From: Nannocystis exedens | Lineage (GTDB): Bacteria > Myxococcota_A > Polyangia > Nannocystales > Nannocystaceae | Direction of reading: 5' to 3' | DNA length: 64,000 nucleotides | NCBI RefSeq assembly: GCF_002343915.1 | Contig: NZ_NETK01000001.1 | Location: forward strand, 6,772,001 to 6,836,000 | In this document: positions 26,973-34,752 of the stretch, piece by piece | Layout of the letters: every line of letters begins with the position of its first letter | How positions within the stretch are numbered: position 1 is the stretch's first letter | The notes under the pieces: model-generated | Told to the model about the DNA's origin: nothing | Databases searched by the model: none | What the model saw: only the letters and a program-made list of their open reading frames with translations | Position numbers and translations under genes: made by a program

Positions 26973-27006
26973 GACATGGCCATATGACCATGTCCGATTG
27001 GACATG
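26973..27006. repeat. Hairpin pair at convergent gene ends
   Basis: GACATGG (26973-26979) pairs with CCATGTC (26988-26994), and CATGTCC (26989-26995) pairs with GGACATG (27000-27006) around GATT, so two mutually exclusive hairpins share an arm. It lies between the stop codons at 26965 (+) and 27024 (-) and belongs to the dispersed palindrome family. Confidence 0.8.
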
Positions 27007-27023
27007 TCCCTCTGTTCCGCTCG

Positions 27024-27569
27024 CTAGAACGACGAGCCCGGCTGCATCAGGAACTCGCACTCTTCGGCGGTGCTGTCGCGCCCGAGGAGCGAGTTGCGGT
27101 GGGGGAAGCGGCCGAAGCGGGCGATGATGTCGCGGTGGCGGACGGCGTAGTCGAGCCACATCGGGGTCTCGTCGAGCGCGCGCATCAGCTCGACGCAGCG
27201 CTCCTGGTCGGCGAGGTCCTCGCTGTGCTCGAGCGGCAGGTAGAGGAACAGCCGCTCCTCCTGGGTGAGGTCGTGGTCGTGACCGGCAGCCAGGGCGGCG
27301 TTGGTGATCTCGCGCGCCTTGGCGTCGGAGGCGAAGGCCTCGGGGGTGCCGCGGAACATGTTGCGCGGGAACTGATCGAGCAGGATGACGAGGGCCAGCG
27401 CGCCCCGCGGCGAGGCGGCCCAGCCGTCGAGCGCGCCGCCGGCGGCACGCGCGTGCAGCTCGCCGAAGGTCTCGCGGATCTCATGGTCGAGCTCGTCGGA
27501 GCGAACGAACCACTTCGGCCGGACCCGCGGCGAGAACCAGAAGTCGAGGACGGCGTCAGGAGTGCTCAT
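27024..27569 (-). CDS. DUF924 family protein
   Basis: A 181-residue protein matching DUF924 (TPR-like all-helical fold) along its length: VLDFWFSPRVRPKWFVRSDELDHEIRETFG, then ALVILLDQFPRNMFRGTPEAFA, LFLYLPLEHSEDLADQERC and FGRFPHRNSLLGRDST. The length is normal for the family. Function is not established. The ATG at 27569 matches the family start. Confidence 0.9.
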   Translation of the reverse strand: MSTPDAVLDFWFSPRVRPKWFVRSDELDHEIRETFGELHARAAGGALDGWAASPRGALALVILLDQFPRNMFRGTPEAFASDAKAREITNAALAAGHDHDLTQEERLFLYLPLEHSEDLADQERCVELMRALDETPMWLDYAVRHRDIIARFGRFPHRNSLLGRDSTAEECEFLMQPGSSF

Positions 27570-27734
27570 ACGCCGGAGAATTTGTGCGTGGACCGAGCGA
27601 GGGGCAATGCCCGGCGGCGCCAGCGGCGGCGAGAATTTTTCCAGGACCGGCGGCCTCGACCGTTCTCCCGCCGTGGACTCTCCGGGAGCCCCGGAGCGAG
27701 GCTGGGGGCCGCAAACGACGGACGCAAACTCGCG

Positions 27735-28634
27735 TCACCCGGCGAACAACAGGGCGACGCCGGCGACCGCGACCACGGCCCCGAGCAGCCCGCGCACCCC
27801 GACGCGTTCGCCCTCGAGCCGGGCGGCCAGCGGGATGATGAAGATCGGCGAGGTGCTGAGCAGGCTGGCGGCGACGCCGGCCGAGGTCCGCTGGAGGGCG
27901 AACAGGGCCAGCGAGACGCCGAGGAACGGGCCGAGCAGGGCGCCGATGGTGGCGTAGCCGAGCGCGCCGCGGTCGCCCAGCGCAGCTCGCAGCCGCGGTC
28001 CCGCCGAGGCCGCCAGCACGAGGGCGACGAAGCAGGCCAGGCCGACGAGCATCCGGATCTGCGCCCCCGCCAGCGGCTCGTAGCCGACCATCCCGCGCTT
28101 GCTCAGCACCAGCCCCACGGCCTGCCCGAGCGCGCCCCCGAGGCCGAGCAAGATCCCCCGTAGCCTCGGGCTGGCCGGCCCCGGCGTCGTGGCGGCGGGT
28201 GTCCTTTCAGACAGGACCCAAGCGACACCTGCGAGGGTGATCGCCATCCCGGCCAGCGACAGCGGGGTGAGGCGCTGGCCGAGCACGGCGAAGTCGATCA
28301 GGGCGGTCAGCGGCGGCGCGAGCGCCATGAGCAGCAGGGTGAGGCGCGGGCCGATCTCGATGAAGGCCCGGAACTGGCAGAGATCGCCGAGGAAGTAGCC
28401 GACGAAGCCCGACAACCCCAGCCACCACCACTGCTCGGCGGTCGCGTCGGTCGGCAAGGCTCGCCCGCGCAGCGCGAGGCCGGCGGCCGCGGCGAACACC
28501 AGCGCGAGCGCGAGGCGGATGACGTTGAGCGGCAAGCTGCCGATCCGCCGCCCCGCGCGCGTGAAGGCGAGCGAGCCGAGCGCCCAGCACACGGCCGTGC
28601 CGATCGCCGCGAGCTCGCCGAGGTGATCGGTCAC
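27735..28634 (-). CDS. EamA/DMT-superfamily permease
   Basis: A 299-residue membrane protein with ten hydrophobic segments in two EamA halves (ELAAIGTAVCWALGSLAFTRAGRR at the start, and GALGQAVGLVLSKRGMVGYEP beginning the second half). Such permeases export metabolites; the substrate is unknown. The GTG at 28634 gives the normal family length; the longer open frame would add 81 Arg-rich residues. The loop between the halves contains an imperfect palindrome copy at about 28201 (GTGTCC-TTTC-AGACAG). Confidence 0.85.
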   Translation of the reverse strand: MTDHLGELAAIGTAVCWALGSLAFTRAGRRIGSLPLNVIRLALALVFAAAAGLALRGRALPTDATAEQWWWLGLSGFVGYFLGDLCQFRAFIEIGPRLTLLLMALAPPLTALIDFAVLGQRLTPLSLAGMAITLAGVAWVLSERTPAATTPGPASPRLRGILLGLGGALGQAVGLVLSKRGMVGYEPLAGAQIRMLVGLACFVALVLAASAGPRLRAALGDRGALGYATIGALLGPFLGVSLALFALQRTSAGVAASLLSTSPIFIIPLAARLEGERVGVRGLLGAVVAVAGVALLFAG

Positions 28635-29370
28635 CGCGGCGAGTCTACGCGAGCGGCCGACGCCGGCGAAGCCAGGCGCGACGGGGTGCGGCTCGTCGCC
28701 GTGAAGGTGCTCGTCAGGCGCGCGCTTTGGGGCGTGCGCCCGAGAGGCGCGACGCCCGGGCCGGCGCGGGGTGAGCCGCCTACGCGACCCTGCCCGCCCT
28801 CGAAGAGGCGCTCGAGATCGAAGTCCCGACGTGAAGCTCGACTGACGGACGCTCGAGCTGCGGCTGAAGTTCAGCAACGGGAAGCGGGCCGGGTCATCGT
28901 GACAGCGGCAGGTGGGCTCGGAGCAAGGAATGAGACTGTTCGGCGCGAGAGGTCGTGAGTCTGGCCGACGCGCCGTCGCAAATTTTTAAAAAAAGAGCGC
29001 GCAGCAAGACTGGTTGCGCGGGCTTGATGTGCGAGGGAGAAGGCCTGCATTTTCTTGCCTGGAGGAAGCGTCTGCGATGACGGCGCAAGAGAATCGTCGG
29101 CGGCAAGCGTTCAAAGCCGTGTATTTCCTTGCTGTGACACAGCTTGCGAGCGAACGCGGGCGGCGCCCGGCTTCGCATAGGGCTCGTTGCGCGAGCAACC
29201 GAATGAATGGCTGGCAGCAACCGAAAAAACGGCTGCCATCGTCGGGTAGCACAGCGCGCAGCGAGCACGCCTGGGTCGCATGGTCCCTCGCAAGCAACCG
29301 AATAGATGGCTCCCAGCGTCCCGCCAAACGAGTAGCGCCCGGGTCGCATGGTCCGTAAAGGTGACGCGCG
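28635..29370. other. Non-coding or decayed region before the cassette array
   Basis: No convincing gene is seen in 736 bp. Codon structure is poor and there is an AT-rich run (AAATTTTTAAAAAAA) near 28980. Two pairs of degenerate repeats (GAGCAACCGAAT/AAGCAACCGAAT at about 29190 and 29290; GGGTCGCATGGTCC at about 29270 and 29340) suggest eroded copies of the upstream region of the lipoprotein cassette that follows. Confidence 0.5.
29322..29343 (+). promoter_or_regulatory. Conserved leader box of remnant copy
   Basis: The box GCCAAACGAGTAGCGCC lies about 45 bp before the start codon of the truncated copy at 29371. The same box, GCCAA(A/G)CGAGTAGC(G/A)CC, occurs at 30045, 33107 and 34706, about 45 bp before each intact vWA-like lipoprotein gene. 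A promoter or operator role is inferred from conservation alone. Confidence 0.45.
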
Positions 29371-29679
29371 ATGTCGCACGGCGTCGGTCTCACCTCTACT
29401 TCGTTGGCTGCCACGCCGGCGCGCCTGGCGGCGCGCTGTTCGCCAGCACGAGTCGTGAGGTTGCGACGACCAGCGCGAGCACGAGTGCCGGATCGGACGA
29501 CCCGATCGATGCGCGCTCGCGGATCTGCCCAGGGATATCCCAATCCTGGGAGGAGCTTCGTGGAAGCGCAGGTCCAGCGCGGCATGAGGGCGTCGATCTG
29601 CGCGGCCCGAGTAGGGCGCGTTCTCGAGGATGTCGCGGCCCAGGTCGCGCCGCGGTGCGATCCGTGCCCCCATCGGTGA
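29371..29679 (+). pseudogene. Internally deleted copy of the vWA-like lipoprotein
   Basis: The first part matches the start of the intact copies (GCGCGATGTCGC, then in another frame LYFVGCHAGAPGG against LYLVGCNAAS). The last part matches their C-terminus in frame: SFVEAQVQRGMRASICA with VLEDVAAQVA, against IFMEEQLKHGNMASICA with FKDVAAQLA. About 800 bp of the central domain is missing and the N-terminal part is frameshifted. It is therefore a relic fourth member of the family. Confidence 0.75.
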
Positions 29680-30091
29680 TTGTGGTGCTCGGGAGCGCGA
29701 CCCTTCGAGGATACCGCGGGCAGGAGCGCCGGTGAGGCAGCGTTTGCTGTTCAGGGAGCTGGCCGCCGAACTCGATGGAGCGAGCCGTTCATCTCGTGAT
29801 GAATCGTGGCGACCCATCCACGATTGCAGCGCTGGGCATCTGAGGGGCAAGCGCAAGAATGAAGGACGCGTCGGCCTGTTTTTTCTTGCTACCAGCGGTC
29901 GTTGTCCAGACCGCCGTCCCTCGGACGGAGCCTCTTCTTCAATCTTTAAACGTGCTGCGGATGGCTCGAGGCGACACCTTCGACCGGCGCAGTTCGTGGT
30001 GCGCACGCAAACATTTAGGCGGCTCCATTCTTGTGCTTCGCCGTGCCAAACGAGTAGCGCCGGGGCCGTGTGGCCGATACGGTAGCGCGCG
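29680..30091. other. Spacer and upstream region of cassette copy A
   Basis: No gene is seen. It contains AT-rich patches (TGTTTTTTCTTGC near 29878, CAATCTTTAAACG near 29940), a degenerate form of the palindrome found in front of copies B and C (GTGGTGCGCACGCAAAC, 29996-30012) and the leader box at 30045-30061. These elements keep nearly the same spacing to the ATG at 30092 as in the other copies. Confidence 0.5.
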
Positions 30092-31219
30092 ATGTCGCGC
30101 CTCGCCGGATTGGTCGTCACCACTCTCTGCTTTGTCGGTTGCCAGGCTGCTGCGCCCGATGGCGTGCCGTTCGGTAGCGCGAGCAGTGAGGTTGCGACGA
30201 CGAGTACGTCGACGGGGACATCGACCAGCACGACGTCCTCGTCCACGTCCACGTCGACGGCGACAGCGACGGATGTATCGACGTCGACCTCGACGAGCGA
30301 CGCGGTCGTTGGCGGCAGCAGTAGCAGTGGCGCCGCTCCGCCGGACTTCGGCGCCGTCGCCCCGGACGGCTGCCAGGGGAAGGTCGACATCATCTTTGCG
30401 ATCTCCACTGAATATCCGATGAAGGAGTACCAGCCGCGGCTGATCGCGGCGTTCCCCGAGTTCGCGCAGGCGCTCGAGGAAGAGCTCGGCGGGTTCGACC
30501 TGCACATCCTCGTGACGGACTCGTCGCACACGTGGTCGATGGATGACTGTTCGCTGTGTCAAGATCCAGCCGACTGCGATCCCGACGGCGTGCCCGACCT
30601 TTGCGGCGCGACGATCGACGAATGCGATTATACGATGGGCTCCGGCGAGACCTTCGCCAGCGAGCTGGGCTCCTCGGGCCGGCGATGCAAGCTCGCGGGA
30701 GGCCATCGCTACATCACCAGCGAAGAGCCCGATCTCCCGGCCGCGTTCGATTGCCTCGCACGCGTCGGGTGGGGCAGTGCCACGCCGCTGGCCTTCGACT
30801 CGATCCTCGCCGCTCTGGACCATTCCCTGATCGAGACGGGCGTCGAGCTCAACTCTCCGGGCGGATGTAACGAGGGGTTCCTCCGCGACGATGCGCTGCT
30901 GTTGCTCGTGATCATCCAGAACACCTACGAGTACGGGTCGCTGGGGGGGCCCTACCAGTGGAAAAAGGCGCTGTACGCGGTGAAGGGGGGCGACGAGGAC
31001 GCGGTGGTCGCGCTCGCCATCACTGCGGACAACGATATATCGCCGAATCTCTGCGCTCCTGGTGAGCCGCCTCTCGATAAGAACCGCATGCGGATCTTCA
31101 TGGAAGAGCAGCTCAAGCACGGGAATATGGCGTCGATCTGCGCGCCGGCGTACGGCCCCTTCTTCAAGGATGTCGCCGCTCAACTCGCCATGCTCTGCGA
31201 TCAGTTCATCCCGGACTGA
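30092..31219 (+). CDS. vWA-like lipoprotein, cassette copy A
   Basis: A 375-residue lipoprotein with signal ending TLCFVGC, a Ser/Thr-rich linker to ~85, then a vWA-like domain beginning GCQGKVDIIFAISTEYPM. In active vWA lipoproteins the equivalent reads VFVIDNSGSM; here the metal-binding DxSxS is replaced by SxExP, so MIDAS coordination is lost. Conserved cysteine segments follow (CSLCQDPADCDPDGVPDLC, GPGGCNEGFLRDDALLL-type block, SICAPAYG). Homologous copies lie at 33154 and 34753, and a relic at 29371. It faces the propeller lipoprotein gene at 31277-32902 with 57 bp between their stops. Function is unknown; a surface recognition pair is an inference. Confidence 0.8.
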   Translation: MSRLAGLVVTTLCFVGCQAAAPDGVPFGSASSEVATTSTSTGTSTSTTSSSTSTSTATATDVSTSTSTSDAVVGGSSSSGAAPPDFGAVAPDGCQGKVDIIFAISTEYPMKEYQPRLIAAFPEFAQALEEELGGFDLHILVTDSSHTWSMDDCSLCQDPADCDPDGVPDLCGATIDECDYTMGSGETFASELGSSGRRCKLAGGHRYITSEEPDLPAAFDCLARVGWGSATPLAFDSILAALDHSLIETGVELNSPGGCNEGFLRDDALLLLVIIQNTYEYGSLGGPYQWKKALYAVKGGDEDAVVALAITADNDISPNLCAPGEPPLDKNRMRIFMEEQLKHGNMASICAPAYGPFFKDVAAQLAMLCDQFIPD

Positions 31220-31276
31220 CGAGCTTGGAGCACTCATTCTCAGAGAGCTGTCCGACCCTCGTTGTGAGGGACGTGG

Positions 31277-32902
31277 TTACGGATGATGCACTCTCACCCA
31301 AGCTCGATCGCCACGAAGACCTGCCACCGCGCAAAACCCTCGGCCGTCGCAGTCGGCCGCCTGCAGGCCAGCGTCGGCGACGTCGTGCTTGAACAGAAAA
31401 GGATCGTCGCTGCTCTGGAACCCGACCACCGCAGCGGAGGTGGCGGTGCTGGCCGCTGTCGTGAATTTGTTCTCACGGTCACAGGCGATCCCGTAAAACG
31501 TCGTGTTTTCGAGAGGATCGAGTCTTCGCTTCGCGTCACCGTCGCCCGTAGGGTCGAGCCAGCGGGCAGCCGGCGAGCGCGCGGTCTTACCGGGCTGAAT
31601 CCATCCACTCGCAACCATGTCTTCCCCACAGGTCGTGACGGCCACGAGGCCGTCCTCGGCCGCATCGAGACCGCTCGACGTCCACGCGTCGGTGAGGCTG
31701 TTGTTGAGCTTGTACTGGACCGAAAACGCCCGCAGAGGTGGCTCGCTGTTGTCACTGAAGATGTAGCGCTCGCCGACCACGACCAGAACGTTCAATTTTT
31801 CCGACCACGCCACCGCGCGCGGATGCTCGTCGAAGATGTTGAGGTCGTCCGTCCAGTTGTCGCCGGGCAGCGGCGCCGCGATGGTGGCGGACCAGAGCAT
31901 CGTCCCGCCGTCGCCGAACCCCTCGATGAACCCGTCGTAGCGGGGAGGCAGCTCGTTCACCAGCGCCTCGCCGACCACGAAGAAGCCGTCCGGGCTGGCC
32001 GTGATGCCGCTGTAGGTCTGGCCGACGGCGCCGAGGCGTTCCCACTCGAGCGAGCCCTCGGGTGAGAGCACGGCGATGTAGGGTCGACGCGCGAGGCCGG
32101 AGCCGATGTTGGCGGCGATGGCGGTGCGGCCTTCGGCGTCGACCGCCAGGCCGACGGCCTGCGAGGGCGGCTGGACCTCCGGAAGCTCGGTCCACTGGGA
32201 GATCTGCCAGGGCGAGCCGAACTGCGGGGCGCAGGTGTCGGGATCGAGGCGCCACACCGTGGCCTCGAGCGAGGGGGCCGCGAGCGCGCCGGCCACGACC
32301 AGCGCGTCCCCGTAGACGACGGCGGTCAACCAGCCCGAGCCGATGTCTTCCTCGAAGACGCACCGCTGGGTCCCGGTGTCGGGGAGCATCACCACCAGCG
32401 TAGCCGAGGCCTGGTCCTTCTGCATCTTGTCGTCCTCGGCGGTCAGCAGCAGCTCGTAGGTGCCGTTGGAGTTGGCCTTCGAGGTGGCGTCGACGGACCA
32501 CGTGAACTCGGACGGCGCGAACTCTTTCTCCTCGATCTCCAGGGTGGTGACGCTCAGATGCAGGTGGGTCACGTTCGGGCTCACGACCGCGAACGCCTCG
32601 GCCGCGCCCGCCTCGTGCAGCACGTGGGGTTCGATCTCGAACAGGAGGATCTCGGGCGGCTCGTCCACCGGCTCGCCGGTGGTCGTGCTCCACGGCTCGC
32701 CAGATCCGGGGGTGGCCGGGTGCGGGTCGCTGGTCGTCGCCGGCAGCCCGCTCGCCGCGCTCGCGTCGACGCCGGTGCTGGTCACCCACGACGACGCGCC
32801 GCCGCTGTCGCTGCCCTGGGGGAACAGGGCGGTGGCCTGGCCTTCTACGTCCGCGTAGCAGCCGGCGGTCACGAGGGAGACGAGAAGTGTACTTCGGGAC
32901 AT
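31277..32902 (-). CDS. Beta-propeller-like lipoprotein, cassette copy A
   Basis: A 541-residue lipoprotein (signal MSRSTLLVSLVTAGC). After a Ser/Gly linker comes an Ig-like segment (PPEILLFEIEPHVLHEAGAAE, then TYELLLTAEDDK), and then repeated strands typical of a WD/PQQ-like propeller: TAVVYGDALVVAGAL, AVGLAVDAEGRTAIAAN, PYIAVLSPEGSLEWERLG, GITASPDGFFVVGEAL, AVAWSEKLNVLVVVGERY. The C-terminus AWVRVHHP is shared with the paralogue at 35904. The family is not recognised by name. The ATG at 32902 starts the signal peptide. It is convergent with the vWA-like gene, and the pair was duplicated as a unit. Confidence 0.75.
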   Translation of the reverse strand: MSRSTLLVSLVTAGCYADVEGQATALFPQGSDSGGASSWVTSTGVDASAASGLPATTSDPHPATPGSGEPWSTTTGEPVDEPPEILLFEIEPHVLHEAGAAEAFAVVSPNVTHLHLSVTTLEIEEKEFAPSEFTWSVDATSKANSNGTYELLLTAEDDKMQKDQASATLVVMLPDTGTQRCVFEEDIGSGWLTAVVYGDALVVAGALAAPSLEATVWRLDPDTCAPQFGSPWQISQWTELPEVQPPSQAVGLAVDAEGRTAIAANIGSGLARRPYIAVLSPEGSLEWERLGAVGQTYSGITASPDGFFVVGEALVNELPPRYDGFIEGFGDGGTMLWSATIAAPLPGDNWTDDLNIFDEHPRAVAWSEKLNVLVVVGERYIFSDNSEPPLRAFSVQYKLNNSLTDAWTSSGLDAAEDGLVAVTTCGEDMVASGWIQPGKTARSPAARWLDPTGDGDAKRRLDPLENTTFYGIACDRENKFTTAASTATSAAVVGFQSSDDPFLFKHDVADAGLQAADCDGRGFCAVAGLRGDRAWVRVHHP

Positions 32903-32923
32903 GTCCTCGGCTCCGCTCGCGCC

Positions 32924-32956
32924 GCGAAGATGATACCGGCGGAGTCGCCGCGCACG
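32924..32956 (-). pseudogene. Fossil 3' end of the 37537-type membrane protein gene
   Basis: This short stretch reads RFVRGDSAGIIFAA on the minus strand and matches the C-terminus of the gene at 37537 (PYVRGGAAGVIFSGAF) at the same distance behind the propeller gene start. It marks how far the duplicated cassette extended into its neighbour. Confidence 0.55.
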
Positions 32957-33058
32957 AACCGAGGCGATCCCACGGTCCTCGTCGAGACCACCCACGGTCG
33001 TCGCGTCGCGGCGTGGGCATCGATGGCGAGGTTGACGCCCCGCCGTACGCGTCCGGTC

Positions 33059-33126
33059 GTTGCGTACGCAACGAAATAAATTCTTCCAAAATGTGCGTGA
33101 TGGCACGCCAAGCGAGTAGCACCGGG
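33059..33126 (+). promoter_or_regulatory. Palindrome and leader box upstream of copy B
   Basis: A perfect 14-bp palindrome GTTGCGTACGCAAC (33059-33072) is followed by AT-rich GAAATAAATT and by the conserved box GCCAAGCGAGTAGCACC (33107-33123). The palindrome ends 81 bp before the ATG at 33154, and the spacing is identical in copy C. Operator and promoter function is inferred from conservation and symmetry. Confidence 0.5.
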
Positions 33127-33153
33127 TTCTGGAGGCCGATAGCCTGGCGCGCG

Positions 33154-34281
33154 ATGTCGCGCGTCAACGCTTTCGCCGTCGTCCTCTACCTCGTTGGCTG
33201 CAACGCCGCGTCGCGCGCGGAGACGACGCCGTTCGGCAGCACGAGCGTCGGGGTGACCGCGGGTGACCCGACGTCGACCACGAGCGCGCCGTCGTCGCCG
33301 ACGACGATGACGAGCGCGGGTGATGTGTCGACATCGGCCGATGCATCGACCTCGACGACGTTCGAGCCGGCCGCGAGCGGCAGCAGTGGCAGTGCCCTGC
33401 CGGACTTCGGCGACGTCGCGCCGATCGGCTGCCAGGGGAAGGTGGACGTCATCTTTGCGATCTCCACCCAGTACACGATGGAGTTCGCCCAGACGCGGCT
33501 GCTCGCGGCGTTCCCCGAGTTCGCGCAGGCGCTCGAGGAGGAACTGGAGGGCTTCGATCTACACGTCCTCGTGACCGATTCATCGTATACGTGGTCGATG
33601 GACGATTGCTCGTTGTGTCAGGATCCGGCCGATTGCGATCCCAACGGCGTGCCGGATCTGTGCGGGGCGACCATCGACGAGTGCGACTACACGCTGGGCG
33701 CCGGCGAGACCTTCGGCAGCGAGATCGGCTCTTCCGGCCGGCGCTGCAAGCTCGCGGGCGGCCGTCGCTACATCACCAGCGAGGAGCCCGACTTGCCCGC
33801 CGCGTTCGACTGCATTGCTCGTGTTGGTTGGGGCAGCGCCAGCCCCCAACCGTTCGACTCGGTCCTCGCGGCGCTCGATCATCCGTTGATCGAGACAGGC
33901 GTGGAGCTGAACGGCCCCGGCGGCTGCAACGAAGGGTTTCTGCGCGATGACGCACTACTCCTGGTGGTGGTCATCCAGGATACGTACGACCAGGACTCGC
34001 TCGGGGGACCCTATCAGTGGACGAAGGCTCTCTACGCGGTGAAGGGCGGCGACGAGGACGCAGTGTTCGCTCTCGTCATCACGACCGACGTCGATATCTC
34101 GCCGAGCCTGTGTTCTCCTGGCAAGCCTCCGGTGCAATCAACGAATCGACTTCGATTGTTCGCGGAAGATTACATCAAGCACGGCAACGTTGAATCGATC
34201 TGCGCGCCCTCCTACGGGGAGTTCTTAAAAGAGACAGCGGCGGAACTAACCGCGCTGTGCGACCAGTTCGTCCCGAAATAG
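33154..34281 (+). CDS. vWA-like lipoprotein, cassette copy B
   Basis: A 375-residue paralogue of copies A and C, nearly identical to C through the signal (MSRVNAFAVVLYLVGC) and linker. The vWA-like domain begins GCQGKVDVIFAISTQYTM, again without the DxSxS metal site. The Cys-containing blocks are conserved (CSLCQDPADCDPNGVPDLC, GPGGCNEGFLRDDALLLVVVIQDTY). The ATG at 33154 was chosen because it starts the lipoprotein signal; the open frame continues upstream through the leader box. Its convergent partner survives only as the fragment at 34300-34550. Confidence 0.8.
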   Translation: MSRVNAFAVVLYLVGCNAASRAETTPFGSTSVGVTAGDPTSTTSAPSSPTTMTSAGDVSTSADASTSTTFEPAASGSSGSALPDFGDVAPIGCQGKVDVIFAISTQYTMEFAQTRLLAAFPEFAQALEEELEGFDLHVLVTDSSYTWSMDDCSLCQDPADCDPNGVPDLCGATIDECDYTLGAGETFGSEIGSSGRRCKLAGGRRYITSEEPDLPAAFDCIARVGWGSASPQPFDSVLAALDHPLIETGVELNGPGGCNEGFLRDDALLLVVVIQDTYDQDSLGGPYQWTKALYAVKGGDEDAVFALVITTDVDISPSLCSPGKPPVQSTNRLRLFAEDYIKHGNVESICAPSYGEFLKETAAELTALCDQFVPK

Positions 34282-34299
34282 CGCCGATGCGCTATTGAC

Positions 34300-34550
34300 G
34301 CTTCAGGGGGATGCACGCGGACCCACGCGAGGTTCCCGGGAGGCCGGCGGTCGCAGAAGCCGCGAGAGTCGCAATCGACGGCCTCAGTGAGGCCTGCGGA
34401 ACAAGTGCTTGAACAGGAACGGATCGTCGCACGCCCTGAGGCCGAAGACGTTGGCGCCGGCGCCGGGGTCTTCGTCGTAACGCTCGCGGCTCCTGGTTCA
34501 CGGTCGCAGGCCACCTCCTGGATGGATGCGTCGGGCAGACCGTGGCGTTG
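34300..34550 (-). pseudogene. Truncated beta-propeller lipoprotein, copy B
   Basis: The minus strand reads AVDCDSRGFCDRRPPGNLAWVRVH, matching the C-terminus of the intact copies (AVDCDSRGFCATAGLLGNHAWV, RVHHP). Nucleotide similarity to 35910-36150 continues to about 34550 with small indels that break the frame (for example AACAAGTGCTTGAACAGGAA at 34399). The rest of the gene, about 1.35 kb, is missing, and the next sequence already matches the upstream region of copy B. Confidence 0.75.
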
Positions 34551-34657
34551 TACCCCGACTCGTCGCGACCGGGAACGGCTGACGCGTCGCGGAGAGGGCA
34601 TCGAGGGCGAGGTTGACGCCCCGCCGTACGTGCCCTTGGTCGTGTACGCGTCCGGTT

Positions 34658-34725
34658 GTTGCGTACGCAACGAAATAAATTTTCTGAGATCGTGCGTGAT
34701 GGCACGCCAAGCGAGTAGCGCCGGG
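34658..34725 (+). promoter_or_regulatory. Palindrome and leader box upstream of copy C
   Basis: The same perfect palindrome GTTGCGTACGCAAC (34658-34671), AT-rich GAAATAAATT and box GCCAAGCGAGTAGCGCC (34706-34722) as before copy B. The palindrome again ends 81 bp before the start codon (34753). Confidence 0.5.
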
Positions 34726-34752
34726 TTCTGGAGGCCGATAACCTGGCGCGCG

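Noticed and set aside
28894..30531. 545-codon minus-strand frame across the region before and into cassette copy A
   Set aside because: It crosses the relic and the start of the plus-strand lipoprotein gene, and its sequence is the antisense of the Ser/Thr linker.
31225..31280. Family hairpin at the copy A convergent junction
   Set aside because: Only a weak CCCTC/GAGGG stem and one TGTCC half-site are present; not a convincing member.
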